DNA of 64,000 nucleotides from Athalassotoga saccharophila (GCF_009936215.1 NZ_AP019551.1:310001-374000), one strand, 5' to 3'; counted from the stretch's first letter, positions 8,593-17,226 are shown. Notes: generated from the sequence alone by a model not told the origin. A program made the numbers and translations.

Positions 8593-8861
8593 ATCAGACC
8601 TTCATCTTTTAATTCTTTTTCAAACTTTTTAAGAGATATCGCAGTATCCGGATTTCTTTTCCATTCTTCATACACATCGTTTGCATGTTTTTCGACTCTT
8701 TTGTCCTCAAGAATTGTCTTTATCTCGGCATAATCTTTGTATGGAATGACAACAGCAACAGGTTTGCCGTTTCTTTCAACAACCACGTCGTCTCCGGTAT
8801 AGATATCGTCCAGCAATGTCCGCCATTTTTGCCGTACTTCTTTACTGCTAAACACTTTCAA
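8589..8861 (-). CDS. Phd/YefM-type antitoxin
   Basis: A 90-residue antitoxin of the Phd/YefM family. The N-terminal DNA-binding and dimerisation half reads SKEVRQKWRTLLDDIYTGDD and VVVERNGKPVAVVIPYKDY. The C-terminal part is charged and helical, as expected for toxin binding. The partner toxin gene begins in the last codons but is truncated. Phd-family proteins repress their own operon, and an AT-rich dyad lies just upstream at 8884-8907. Confidence 0.85.
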   Translation of the reverse strand: MKVFSSKEVRQKWRTLLDDIYTGDDVVVERNGKPVAVVIPYKDYAEIKTILEDKRVEKHANDVYEEWKRNPDTAISLKKFEKELKDEGLI

Positions 8862-8883
8862 TTTTTACCACATCTTTCACATA

Positions 8884-8907
8884 TTATATACAATAATTAT
8901 TATATAA
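8884..8907. promoter_or_regulatory. Probable antitoxin operator/promoter dyad
   Basis: A 24-bp AT-rich imperfect dyad centred on AATAATTATT (8892-8901) with TTATATA and ATATAA flanks lies 23 nt upstream of the antitoxin gene. On the minus strand it overlaps TATAAT-like -10 boxes. Autorepression at such sites is known for the family, but binding here is inferred. Nothing else is recognised between 8908 and 9074. Confidence 0.4.
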
Positions 8908-9074
8908 CTTTTATAAAATGGTATCAACTGTTGTATAAAGTCGAGCATAACCTCTGGAAGTACATCGAAGAACAGATAAATCTCGGTCTCTGACAAAGAT
9001 GCCGATATATGCGTCATACGACGTCGTGGCCACGTAGAGGAGATTTATTTTCCCGACTATTTTAAGGTAAAACT

Positions 9075-9094
9075 AAGCCGGCTTTCGCCGGCTT
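9075..9094 (-). terminator. Rho-independent terminator of the secreted-protein gene
   Basis: A perfect 8-bp stem (AAGCCGGC/GCCGGCTT) with a TTTC loop is followed on the minus strand by TTAGTTTTA. It lies 18 nt past the stop codon of the gene ending at 9113. Confidence 0.8.
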
Positions 9095-9112
9095 GATTAT
9101 TTGTTTTTCAAA

Positions 9113-9634
9113 TTATTCTGGAACCGTTACAAGCCATCCTACGGGGGCGCCCGCTATCGGATGGGAAAGGGTACCTATCTGACCATTGAATTCTATTTTT
9201 GGTGGTATGGGATTTTTGGAAACCACAAAGGACGTTGTTGTGTCGAGATATTGTGCCTGTGATGTGATTTGACTTGATGAAAAATAGAAGATCACCGGCT
9301 TTGAGAACTTTCCTATCAAAGCACCAGTTGTAAGGTCTGTGACTTTAAAAGCAAAGGCATAAAGCACTTTTTGATTTGATGGAACATACTTTTGCCATGA
9401 GGTTGGGGTCGCAGTGAGCAATTCGAATTTAACCGGAACATTTCCAAATGCACCTTCGGGAATGTTTATGGAAGCGTTACCAAGTGTAAGAACCGCATTT
9501 TGATCAGGTTGAATTATTATCGACGCGACCACATTGGGAAATCCATACATCGTAAAATCTGGAACTGCTGCAATGGCTACAGACGCCGCTATTAAGAACG
9601 CAGATAAAATTGAAATTGTTAGAAACTTTTTCAT
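9113..9634 (-). CDS. Secreted protein of unknown function
   Basis: A 173-residue protein with a clear signal peptide (KKFLTISILSAFLIAASVAI, then AA before the mature part). The mature part is beta-rich with no cysteine motif, and contains INIPEGAFGNVPVKFEL and a proline-rich C-terminal part. ATG 9634 is chosen because GGAGGT sits 6 nt upstream; the longer upstream frame runs through the promoter. It is a single-gene unit with its own promoter and terminator. No family was recognised. A periplasmic or toga-associated location is an inference from the signal peptide. Confidence 0.75.
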   Translation of the reverse strand: MKKFLTISILSAFLIAASVAIAAVPDFTMYGFPNVVASIIIQPDQNAVLTLGNASINIPEGAFGNVPVKFELLTATPTSWQKYVPSNQKVLYAFAFKVTDLTTGALIGKFSKPVIFYFSSSQITSQAQYLDTTTSFVVSKNPIPPKIEFNGQIGTLSHPIAGAPVGWLVTVPE

Positions 9635-9647
9635 TTTTTCACCTCCG

Positions 9648-9701
9648 AAAACGATTTTCATTTTTATTATACCACAAAATCGCAAAAATGAAAATCGTTT
9701 T
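9648..9701 (-). promoter_or_regulatory. Extended -10 promoter enclosed by an 18-bp perfect inverted repeat
   Basis: Arms at 9648-9665 and 9684-9701 are exact reverse complements separated by 18 nt. The loop contains, on the minus strand, TGGTATAAT (an extended -10; box 9666-9671). TTTTCA at 9689-9694 is a possible -35. One arm would lie in the 5' leader just before the Shine-Dalgarno of the secreted-protein gene. The dyad could also act as a terminator for the upstream oxidoreductase gene, or as an operator. Confidence 0.6.
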
Positions 9702-9714
9702 TTATTAATAAATT

Positions 9715-10656
9715 CTATTTTATGACTTTTTCTATCATTTCAAGGTCTGTGAATGCAAGGTAAGGATCACCCAAAACTGGTTTTTGGCGTTTAACGACGC
9801 AATTGTAAAAGTCTTTGAATTCTTCTGCGAAGAAATTTGTCGGAGGTATTGGATATTCTTTGACATCTTCGCCCTTTACGATCGTGATTTTAGAATTTTT
9901 CATCTTTAAAAACCCGAGGGATCCATAAATTGAAAATTCATTTTCTCTGTAATCAGGTGCGTATGTAACAGAGTAGGTGCCAAAACCATTTTCATACTTT
10001 ATGCTCATGATCATCGTGTCGTAAGCATCCGTAAAGTTGGAGATCTGCTTTGCAAATCCGACGACAGAAAGATATTTGCCAAAAATCGCGTTCAAAAATG
10101 CGACGTGGTGAACACCACCATCTGAAAGAAAGCCCCCAACATGTGCTGGATGTTTTCTCCATTCAGTTTTAGCGTATTTGCTATCTTTCGTTGGAATAAC
10201 GAGTTTGTAATCGAAAAAGGCCACCTCCCCGATTTCGGAAAGATGATCTTTTATTATCTTTATGGCCGGATCGTGTCTGTGACTTTCGGCGATGTAGAGT
10301 ATCCTTTGCGGATATTTTTCCTGAAGTTCAAGTACTTTTCGTGCGCTTTGGGTGTTTTCGGCGATGGGTTTTTCACAAATCACGTCCCAGCCTTTTTCAA
10401 AGGCGATCTTTATCATATCGTAATTCAAATTTACCGGTATCGCTATGTCGACAACGTCTATGTCCTTCATCTTCGAAGGATCATCGAAAGCGACGACATC
10501 ACTCCCACACTCATTGGCAAGCGATGCGGCATGATCTATGTTTCTGCTTGAAATTGCCTTTATCTCGTAAAGCGCATCGAGAGTTCTTAGTGCGGGAAGA
10601 TGCAACTCTTTTACCGCTATGCCCGATCCGATTATTCCCAACTTCAATTTTCTCAT
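9715..10656 (-). CDS. Gfo/Idh/MocA family NAD(P)-dependent oxidoreductase
   Basis: A 313-residue sugar- or inositol-type dehydrogenase. The Rossmann motif is LGIIGSGIAVKELHLPAL, and the conserved EKP signature occurs as DVICEKPIAEN (lysine is catalytic in the family). The C-terminal half has the typical GGFLSDGGVHHVAFLNAIFG stretch in which histidine and aspartate shape the active site. ATG 10656 follows GGAGGT; the in-frame extension to 10671 overlaps that site. Substrate unknown. It stands alone, divergent from gpmA. Confidence 0.88.
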   Translation of the reverse strand: MRKLKLGIIGSGIAVKELHLPALRTLDALYEIKAISSRNIDHAASLANECGSDVVAFDDPSKMKDIDVVDIAIPVNLNYDMIKIAFEKGWDVICEKPIAENTQSARKVLELQEKYPQRILYIAESHRHDPAIKIIKDHLSEIGEVAFFDYKLVIPTKDSKYAKTEWRKHPAHVGGFLSDGGVHHVAFLNAIFGKYLSVVGFAKQISNFTDAYDTMIMSIKYENGFGTYSVTYAPDYRENEFSIYGSLGFLKMKNSKITIVKGEDVKEYPIPPTNFFAEEFKDFYNCVVKRQKPVLGDPYLAFTDLEMIEKVIK

Positions 10657-10813
10657 AATTTTCACCTCCATATTTTGATCTTACCATGCAAACTTTAAGA
10701 CGTGAAGAGTTTATTGACAATTTCAAATTGCCAATTTTCCATGCCACGAGCCACGTGCAACCTGCCAAATCACCTGCCGGAATTTATGACTCAAAATTGA
10801 AGTCAAATTTGGG

Positions 10814-10819
10814 TATAAT
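10814..10819 (+). promoter_or_regulatory. -10 box of the gpmA promoter
   Basis: TATAAT lies 30 nt before the gpmA start codon, with GGAGG at 10840-10844 between them. A -35 box at normal spacing is poor. The remaining intergenic sequence 10672-10800 holds a short GCCACGAGCCACGTG-type repeat but no gene. Confidence 0.5.
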
Positions 10820-10849
10820 AAGATTTGAATACATATCGAGGAGGTCAAA

Positions 10850-11596
10850 ATGTACAAAATTGTGCTTTTGAGACACGGAGAAAGTTTGTGGAACAAAGAA
10901 AACAGGTTTACAGGCTGGACGGATGTGGATCTTACCGAAGGAGGAATTCAGGAGGCTCACAGTGCAGGTAAAATTCTCAAAGATTCAGGTTATCATTTCG
11001 ATATCGCCTTCACATCTGTACTTAAAAGGGCCATAAGAACGTTGTGGATAGTACTCGATGAAATGGATCTTATGTGGATACCCTTTCAAAATTCATGGAG
11101 ATTGAATGAAAGACATTACGGTGCATTGCAAGGGTTGAATAAGGCCGAAACTGCGCAAAAGTACGGCGACGAGCAGGTAACTTTGTGGAGAAGATCGGCA
11201 GACATAAGGCCACCGGCCCTTGATAAAAATGATCCAAGGTACCCAGGCCACGATCCACGGTACGCGAGTTTGAAAGAGTCTGAACTGCCTCTTACCGAAA
11301 ACCTCATAGACACGATAAACAGGGTGATACCTTACTGGAATTCAACGATAGCGCCCACGATAAAATCTGGAAAGAAAGTCATCGTCGTCGCCCATGGAAA
11401 CAGTTTGAGAGGATTGGTAAAGTATTTAGACAATTTGTCAAACGAAGAGGTAATCGCTCTTAACATCCCGACGGGAATTCCTCTTGTGTATGAACTTGAT
11501 GATAATCTAAAACCGATAAAGCATTATTATCTTGGCAATCAGGAGGAGATCGAGAAAAAAGCCGAGGCCGTTGCCAATCAATCAAAAGCAAAGTAA
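10850..11596 (+). CDS. gpmA: 2,3-bisphosphoglycerate-dependent phosphoglycerate mutase
   Basis: Interconverts 3- and 2-phosphoglycerate in glycolysis and gluconeogenesis, in the cytoplasm. The phosphohistidine motif is [11 protein letters not shown] (His about residue 9). [30 protein letters not shown] and the second catalytic histidine in [10 protein letters not shown] are all present. At 248 residues it is full length for the cofactor-dependent family. The C-terminal tail is charged, as usual. The enzyme needs 2,3-bisphosphoglycerate as primer, and a gene for cyclic 2,3-DPG synthetase, which uses the same compound, lies 16.5 kb away at 28158. Confidence 0.95.
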   Translation: MYKIVLLRHGESLWNKENRFTGWTDVDLTEGGIQEAHSAGKILKDSGYHFDIAFTSVLKRAIRTLWIVLDEMDLMWIPFQNSWRLNERHYGALQGLNKAETAQKYGDEQVTLWRRSADIRPPALDKNDPRYPGHDPRYASLKESELPLTENLIDTINRVIPYWNSTIAPTIKSGKKVIVVAHGNSLRGLVKYLDNLSNEEVIALNIPTGIPLVYELDDNLKPIKHYYLGNQEEIEKKAEAVANQSKAK

Positions 11597-11628
11597 AGCC
11601 TTCACAAAAATAGGAGGGAACCTTTACT

Positions 11629-11780
11629 ATGGCGCTAAAGATAAGAACGATTGAAAAAACGGATGTCGATGGGTTTTACGAATTGAGAAACTGTCCCAAT
11701 GTGAGTGCGAACACGCTTGCGATGTCATAAGAAACGGAGAATATATCGACGCCTATTTGATGGCCCGGGTGAAACAATAG
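11629..11780 (+). pseudogene. GNAT acetyltransferase remnant with internal deletion
   Basis: After an AGGAGGG ribosome site, ATG 11629 starts a GNAT-like N-terminus (KIRTIEKTDVDGFYELRNCP, then NVSANTL) that stops after 33 codons. In another frame the following bases give RNGEYIDAYLMARVKQ and a stop at 11780, which is how such acetyltransferases end. The roughly 100 middle residues that hold the acetyl-CoA loop are gone. The gene is dead. Confidence 0.7.
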
Positions 11781-11786
11781 AAAAAA

Positions 11787-12323
11787 TTACAAGGTTTTTT
11801 CTTTGTCTAAAATTATCGTGCAATTTGTCTGAAGCGATGAGACAAATAAGTTTTCAACTGTAAGGACGCCAAGGCCGTATAAAACAGGAAACGGATCGTG
11901 GGTAATAAGAAAATACAGACCAACTCCACCGACGACGAACATTTCTATCATCCCGACGGTAGGCGCACTTATGCTGACCTTCCCCCACGGGTATTCTTTA
12001 GAGGATACAACCCATGAAAAGAAATTTCGATTTATCGAGCAGTTAAGCATCGTTATTCCGTATGGCAATTTATCGATGTAATTCCGGTTGAATGTGAATA
12101 CAAGATGTTCAAAGTCAAAGACTGAATAGTGATCCAACGCTCCGTCCTTGACGGCGGAATGAAAATCGACCTTTGTACCGAAGATCGTATGGCTTTCCAC
12201 GGTGGCAGACAGGGTGTAAGGTAAATTTAACCAATTTACAACGTTTGTTGAACTTGCAGTCCCTGCAAAGGAGACAATTCCAAAAAGTATCACAAAACTA
12301 AAAATCATAATACCTTTTTTCAT
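11787..12323 (-). CDS. Exported or membrane protein of unknown function
   Basis: A 178-residue protein with an N-terminal signal sequence (IMIFSFVILFGIVSFAGTAS). A second hydrophobic stretch near residues 128-150 (MFVVGGVGLYFLI) may anchor it. The middle is beta-rich and aromatic. The start ATG overlaps the stop codon of the upstream methyltransferase (ATGA), with GGAGG inside that gene's end, so the two are co-translated. No known family was recognised. Confidence 0.65.
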   Translation of the reverse strand: MKKGIMIFSFVILFGIVSFAGTASSTNVVNWLNLPYTLSATVESHTIFGTKVDFHSAVKDGALDHYSVFDFEHLVFTFNRNYIDKLPYGITMLNCSINRNFFSWVVSSKEYPWGKVSISAPTVGMIEMFVVGGVGLYFLITHDPFPVLYGLGVLTVENLFVSSLQTNCTIILDKEKTL

Positions 12324-13090
12324 TTTATAACCTCCTCTATTTTTTTAGCCTTGAAGTGCAAATGCATTGCCTGATCGACAAGTATTGGATCGTCTTTGTA
12401 TCTTAACTCATTCTCGACGATCTCGTTGAATTTCGAATGAAGACTCTCTTCGTAAGGACCAAAGGTAATTATTCCGGATATTTCGATAACTTTGAATTTA
12501 TGATCCTCGAGAAGTTGTGAAAGCGTTTTAGAGGTGAAAAGTCTCGTTTTGAATGTGATATCAACATCTGGATCGCCTATGAAGATAACAGGATTCCTTT
12601 CGATGGCATCGATCTTTTCAAACTCTCCCATCCTTGAGAGGTCTTTGATGAAAAAATATTTGGAATCAACCGTCCCCGTAAAGATTCCATTAGGCTTCAA
12701 GGCTTTGTGAATTCTATTTAGCCCCTCTTCAAGATCGTCTAAATAACTCAAAACATCACCTTGGGCATTGATAAGATCGAATTCTTGGAAAAAGTTCATA
12801 TTTTCGGCCTTACTTTGGACAAATTTTATCTTCATGCTATTGACTTTCTCTTTCATGACCTCGATCATCGCACCTGAAGGCTCGACGGCCGTAACTTCCA
12901 TTCCCTTCTTGGCAAAATAAAGGGCCCATCTTCCGGTACCCGCGCCAAGATCCATGATGTGCATAGATCCCGAGACAATTTCATCGAGAATATTTCGAAT
13001 TATCTCATGATGGACATTCCATGTGATACTCTCGTACATTTCATCGTATTTTCTGGCTATTCGTTCGTAAAAATCATACGATCTTGCCAT
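12320..13090 (-). CDS. Class I SAM-dependent methyltransferase
   Basis: A 256-residue small-molecule methyltransferase. Motif I is IMDLGAGTGRWALYFAK, the acidic residue after strand 2 is in VTAVEPSGAMIEVM, and motif post-I/IV is FDLINAQGDVLSYL. It resembles UbiE/Methyltransf_11 proteins; the substrate is unknown. ATG 13090 is preferred because AGTGAT lies 9 nt upstream, and an alternative GTG lies three codons earlier. It is the first gene of a two-gene unit with the exported protein at 11787 and is divergent from the NagB-II gene. Confidence 0.85.
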   Translation of the reverse strand: MARSYDFYERIARKYDEMYESITWNVHHEIIRNILDEIVSGSMHIMDLGAGTGRWALYFAKKGMEVTAVEPSGAMIEVMKEKVNSMKIKFVQSKAENMNFFQEFDLINAQGDVLSYLDDLEEGLNRIHKALKPNGIFTGTVDSKYFFIKDLSRMGEFEKIDAIERNPVIFIGDPDVDITFKTRLFTSKTLSQLLEDHKFKVIEISGIITFGPYEESLHSKFNEIVENELRYKDDPILVDQAMHLHFKAKKIEEVIK

Positions 13091-13183
13091 ATTTTTCACA
13101 TCACTTCAGAATCCTTAATTCGATCTTATCATATAAAATTGGATGGTGTATTATATAGATGATCTGTAAAATGGAGGTATGAA

Positions 13184-14212
13184 ATGGCCTACAGGATGAT
13201 CGAAGAGATTCACGAAACCCTCGAGGTGATAGAACGTCTTATTTCAAATGAGAGTAAAAAGATAGAGAAAATCGCGAATGTTTTCAAAAACTTATCTCCC
13301 TCAGTTATGATAGCGGCAGGGCGCGGAACATCTGACAACGCGTGTATTTACGGTCAGTATCTTTTTGAATCGGAAATCGGCATACCCGTAGCGCTTGCTC
13401 TCGGATCTCTTTACACACATTACAAAATGCCACCGAATCTTAAGAATGGAGTTGTGATGGGCATATCTCAGTCTGGAGAGACCGAAGACGTTTGTGAGAT
13501 ACTCAGGCAATCGGCGAACCAAGGAGTCTTCACATTTGGAATAACTAACAATCCAGAAAGCACAATGACAAAAATTCTTGGAAATAACGCGATCTTCATG
13601 AATGCCGGGGTCGAAAAAAGTGTGGCGGCGACAAAGACTTTTACTGCCTCAATGGCCGGTGTGCTTTTACTTGCATATGCTGTAAAGGGGAAAAAATTTG
13701 AGGTGGAAGATCTCAAGGTTATGTACGAAAAGATCTTCAATCGCGAAGAGGAAATACGCGATCTTTCTCAAAGGTATTCATTTGCAAGAGATTTGGTTAT
13801 AATAGGGACAGGCTTTAACTACCCAGTGGCACTCGAGAGTGCGCTTAAGTTGAAAGAGACATGTTACATAAGTGCGCAAGGTCTGTCATCGGTTGATCTT
13901 GTTCACGGTCCTCTTGCCATGTTAGATCCGGATATTCCAGTCTTGATTTTTGCGCCGAACGATTCGACGATCGAGTTGAGCGCAAAAGTTGTTGAAAAAA
14001 TAAAGGAGACAGGATCGCATACGCTTATCATCTCGGACAATGACGAATTGTTAAAAAAGGGCGATCTTTCATTCAAAATACTTCCGTCAAAAAAGGAACT
14101 ATACCCGTTTGAAAACGCACTGTTCATCCAGTTATTTGCCTTCAATCTTTCGATTTCCAAGGGTTTGAACCCGGATGTTCCAAGATTTTTACACAAGGTT
14201 AGCAAAATATAA
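13184..14212 (+). CDS. SIS-domain glucosamine-6-phosphate deaminase (NagB-II type)
   Basis: A 342-residue protein with two SIS domains and no glutaminase domain. Motifs include AAGRGTSDNACIYGQYLFES, GISQSGETEDVCEIL, SVAATKTFTAS and LKLKETCYISAQGLSSVDLVHGP, as in the isomerase half of GlmS. Glutaminase-free proteins of this layout in Thermotogota are NagB-II deaminases that convert glucosamine-6-phosphate to fructose-6-phosphate and ammonia. Related AgaS deaminases are the alternative. An aldo/keto reductase gene follows after 12 nt. GGAGG precedes ATG 13184. Confidence 0.85.
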   Translation: MAYRMIEEIHETLEVIERLISNESKKIEKIANVFKNLSPSVMIAAGRGTSDNACIYGQYLFESEIGIPVALALGSLYTHYKMPPNLKNGVVMGISQSGETEDVCEILRQSANQGVFTFGITNNPESTMTKILGNNAIFMNAGVEKSVAATKTFTASMAGVLLLAYAVKGKKFEVEDLKVMYEKIFNREEEIRDLSQRYSFARDLVIIGTGFNYPVALESALKLKETCYISAQGLSSVDLVHGPLAMLDPDIPVLIFAPNDSTIELSAKVVEKIKETGSHTLIISDNDELLKKGDLSFKILPSKKELYPFENALFIQLFAFNLSISKGLNPDVPRFLHKVSKI

Positions 14213-14224
14213 GAGGTGATTGAA

Positions 14225-15139
14225 ATGAGAACGATAGAAATAGGAAACGGTGAAATAAGATCTTCTGAAATCGCGCTTGGATGTATGAGAATTGCCGATA
14301 TGTCCGTAAAAGATGTCTCGAAGTTGATAAATACCGCCCTTGAAGAAGGTATAAATTTCTTCGATCACGCGGACATTTACGGTGGAGGAAGGTCCGAGGA
14401 AGTTTTTGGAATGGCGCTAAAAGAGGTGAAGGAAAGAGAGAAGATCTTCATCCAAACAAAGTGCGGCATAAGAGATGGATATTACGATTTTTCAAAAGAT
14501 CACATTCTTGAGGCCGTCGAAGGTAGTTTGAGACGTTTGAAGACCGACTACATAGACGTACTTTTGCTTCACAGGCCCGATGCACTTGTCGATCCTGAAG
14601 AGGTTGCCGAAGCCTTTTCTATACTGCACTCAAGCGGAAAGGTAAGAAATTTTGGAGTGAGCAATCACAATCCCATGCAAATAGAATTGCTCAGCCAGTA
14701 TCTAAACCAGAGAATAATCATAAATCAATTGCAACTTAGCATAACAAACACCGGCATGATAGATGCGGGATTGAATGTCAACATGCAAATCGACAAGTCC
14801 ATCGATCGTGATGGAAGTGTGCTCGATTATTGCAGAATTAGTGGCATTACAATTCAAGCATGGTCTCCATTTCAATATGGCTTTTTTGACGGAGTCTTTT
14901 TGGATAACCCAAAATTCAAAACTCTAAACGATGAAATAGACAAGGTTGCAAAGAATTACGATGTCCCCAAAAGTGCCATACCGATAGCGTGGATATTAAG
15001 GCACCCAGCAAAAATACAGCCAGTCATAGGTACAACAAATCCAAAACACCTTAGAGAAATATGTCAGGCATCTAACGTGAATCTGACAAGAAAGGAATGG
15101 TACGATCTTTACAAAGCGGCAGGAAACAAATTGCCTTAA
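14225..15139 (+). CDS. Aldo/keto reductase (YdhF-like)
   Basis: NADP(H)-dependent oxidoreductase with a TIM barrel, 304 residues. The catalytic tetrad is visible: Asp and Tyr in FFDHADIYGGG, Lys in IQTKCG and His in VLLLHRPDAL. The cofactor region is IAWILRHPAKIQPVIGTTN. ATG 14225 follows AGAGGTGATTGAA; the GTG at 14216 is part of that ribosome site. It forms a two-gene unit with the deaminase, so a sugar-type carbonyl substrate is possible. It converges on, and overlaps by 4 nt, the transporter on the other strand. Confidence 0.88.
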   Translation: MRTIEIGNGEIRSSEIALGCMRIADMSVKDVSKLINTALEEGINFFDHADIYGGGRSEEVFGMALKEVKEREKIFIQTKCGIRDGYYDFSKDHILEAVEGSLRRLKTDYIDVLLLHRPDALVDPEEVAEAFSILHSSGKVRNFGVSNHNPMQIELLSQYLNQRIIINQLQLSITNTGMIDAGLNVNMQIDKSIDRDGSVLDYCRISGITIQAWSPFQYGFFDGVFLDNPKFKTLNDEIDKVAKNYDVPKSAIPIAWILRHPAKIQPVIGTTNPKHLREICQASNVNLTRKEWYDLYKAAGNKLP

Positions 15140-16557
15140 GATTCCGGACTTTTCTTTGTTCTCAGAAGAGATGTGTACGATCCTATAAGGCTTAATATTC
15201 CTGAAAGGATCATTATAATTCTAAACCCGTTCTCAAATGCTGAAACATCGACCTGAGATTTAACTGTAACCCCCGAGAACATTTGAAGAAGCATGGAATG
15301 AGGAAGGCTCACAGAAAGTATAGCGCTTGCGAGGGCAAGGCTTAACAACTGGCCTGTGAATCTCATCGTACCAAGTGTCCCCGAAGCGACGCCGACCTTG
15401 CTTGTATTTACAGACCCCATAACAGAATTCGTGTTCGGCGCCGAAAATAGGCCAAATCCAACTCCAAGGATACCAAGTGGGATTGCAATCGATGCAATTC
15501 CACTTTTTGTGTTGATGAATGATAAAATGAAGAACGCAATCGCTATTATAAGCATTCCAGCAGAGGCTATGCCGCGAGATCCATACCTGTCAGACAACTT
15601 TCCACTTATCGGAGAGAAGATGACCATCAAAATAGGCTCAACCATTAAAAGCATTCCGGCGATGAAAGGTGGATAACCGATCACCATCTGTAAAAATATT
15701 GAAAATACAAAGGTTATAGAAAAAGTACTTACGTAATTCAAAAATGCCGTGAAATTTGCCGCCGCAAAGGTCCTATTTGCGGTAAAAAGCGATATGTCGA
15801 GCATCGGACTTTGTACGCGCCTTTCGTAAAGCACAAATGCAAAGATCAGCATGAGCCCGACGATAAGCAGATAAACAGTGCTTGTAAAATCATATATCTG
15901 GCCCAAACTAAGATAAAGCACAATTGAAAAGATGCTTCCCGTAAAAATCAAAGAACCTGCCACGTCGATCTTCTCTTTTTTCTTTATCTCATCGATCTTA
16001 ATTCTTTTCATGTAAATAAAGGTAAGGATTAAAGCACCGATTGCTATCGGAATGTTGATTAAAAAAATGGCCTGCCACAAGAAAAATTGTGTCAGTATCC
16101 CTCCAAGGACAGGCGCCATTGTCAATCCTAAGTATACGGACATAGCATTTATGCCAAGTGCCCATCCTCTTCTTTCTTTTGGATAAACGATACTTATTAT
16201 GGCAGTGGCATTTGTGCCTATCAAAGCACCTCCAAAGCCCATCACAAAACTCGAAATTATCAAAAAATAAATGTTGTCCGCGATAGATGCGAGAAGGGCT
16301 CCAATCGAGAAGATGATAAATCCTATTCTGTAAAATCTAATCCTGCCGTACATATCTGACAAACGGCCGAGGAGAATCATAAAGGTGGGAAGGGCGATAA
16401 GGTAAGCCATCGGTACCCATACGATGTCGGTAAAGGTCGAATGAAAGGTGCCGGCTATTTTCGGAACGGCAAAACTTATCAAACTACTCGTGAAAGGAGT
16501 CAAGAATGATCCCAAAGAAGTTACAAAAAGCGCTTTAACCTTCTCGTCCTTTCCCAT
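15136..16557 (-). CDS. MFS transporter, DHA2/EmrB-like (14 TM)
   Basis: A 473-residue major facilitator with about 14 hydrophobic segments. The loop motif GRLSDMYGRIRFYRIG and the motif-C-like LGLTMAPVLGGILTQF are typical of drug:proton antiporters of the EmrB/QacA group. It is an inner-membrane proton-driven exporter of unknown substrate. ATG 16557 has AAGGGAG upstream, while the frame upstream to 16611 overlaps the preceding gene. It is co-transcribed with the acetate-type transporter 11 nt upstream. Confidence 0.88.
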   Translation of the reverse strand: MGKDEKVKALFVTSLGSFLTPFTSSLISFAVPKIAGTFHSTFTDIVWVPMAYLIALPTFMILLGRLSDMYGRIRFYRIGFIIFSIGALLASIADNIYFLIISSFVMGFGGALIGTNATAIISIVYPKERRGWALGINAMSVYLGLTMAPVLGGILTQFFLWQAIFLINIPIAIGALILTFIYMKRIKIDEIKKKEKIDVAGSLIFTGSIFSIVLYLSLGQIYDFTSTVYLLIVGLMLIFAFVLYERRVQSPMLDISLFTANRTFAAANFTAFLNYVSTFSITFVFSIFLQMVIGYPPFIAGMLLMVEPILMVIFSPISGKLSDRYGSRGIASAGMLIIAIAFFILSFINTKSGIASIAIPLGILGVGFGLFSAPNTNSVMGSVNTSKVGVASGTLGTMRFTGQLLSLALASAILSVSLPHSMLLQMFSGVTVKSQVDVSAFENGFRIIMILSGILSLIGSYTSLLRTKKSPES

Positions 16558-16568
16558 TATATTCTCCC

Positions 16569-17111
16569 TTAATTGAACTGACTTTTTATGGCAAGATACA
16601 TTCCGTACCATGCGAGAAGTGCCGTTGCAATGCCTTCATATCCCGCTATGGTCGTAACAACTTTATTGCCCGTGTACTGGGCTATATCAAGTAAAAGAAA
16701 GAGAAAAAAGACGAGAATGAAGATAGATATAGTCGTTTTGTCATGGGTTTTAAAAGAGATGATCGACATTATGGCACTGAAAATAGTCCATGAAACGAAA
16801 GTTATGCCGAGAATCGGGCCAAGATCATTCCCGCTCATAAGATGAAGTGCAGGAGCATACATAAGGAATGAAAAAGCCATCCAAAAGGCACCGTAACCTG
16901 TAAATGCAGTCATTCCGAATGTATTACCCGTTTTGAATTCAAAAAGTCCTGCGATAAACTGGGCAAGACCTCCGTAAAAAATCCCAAGTGGCAACGCCGC
17001 AAGTAAAGCCTGCGGAACAAGTCCCGCGTTTGCAACGTTAAGAATAAAGGTTGTCAGAGCAAATCCTCCCAATCCTACTGCGCCAGGGTTAGAAAATTTT
17101 TCTTCTTTCAT
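16569..17111 (-). CDS. GPR1/FUN34/YaaH family acetate/succinate transporter
   Basis: A 180-residue, six-TM transporter of the AceTr family. The signature near the N-terminus is NPGAVGLGGFALTTF (NPAPLGL in SatP of E. coli). GIFYGGLAQFIAGLFEFKTG and FTGYGAFWMAF match the narrow-pore region. It moves acetate or related small carboxylates across the inner membrane. ATG 17111 lies 4 nt after GGAGGC; the earlier in-frame GTG is within that site. First gene of a two-gene unit with the MFS transporter. Confidence 0.88.
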   Translation of the reverse strand: MKEEKFSNPGAVGLGGFALTTFILNVANAGLVPQALLAALPLGIFYGGLAQFIAGLFEFKTGNTFGMTAFTGYGAFWMAFSFLMYAPALHLMSGNDLGPILGITFVSWTIFSAIMSIISFKTHDKTTISIFILVFFLFLLLDIAQYTGNKVVTTIAGYEGIATALLAWYGMYLAIKSQFN

Positions 17112-17182
17112 TTTTGCCTCCACAATTGAATTTAAGAGATATATTCTAAATTATATTCAACATTTGTAAACTTTACAAGCAA

Positions 17183-17213
17183 AAAGGTGATCCATTAAAG
17201 ATGGATCACCTTT
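17183..17213 (-). terminator. Rho-independent terminator of the amino-acid permease gene
   Basis: A perfect 13-bp stem (AAAGGTGATCCAT with its complement) and a 5-nt loop, followed on the minus strand by TTTTTGCTTG. It lies 13 nt after the permease stop codon. Confidence 0.85.
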
Positions 17214-17226
17214 AATATGTATAATT

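Noticed and set aside
10511-10768. 85-codon minus-strand frame upstream of the Gfo/Idh/MocA gene
   Set aside because: It overlaps the real gene in another frame, crosses its ribosome site, and has no recognisable protein features.
10686-10871. Small plus-strand frame before gpmA
   Set aside because: It overlaps the promoter and start of gpmA, lacks a ribosome site, and contains low-quality sequence features.
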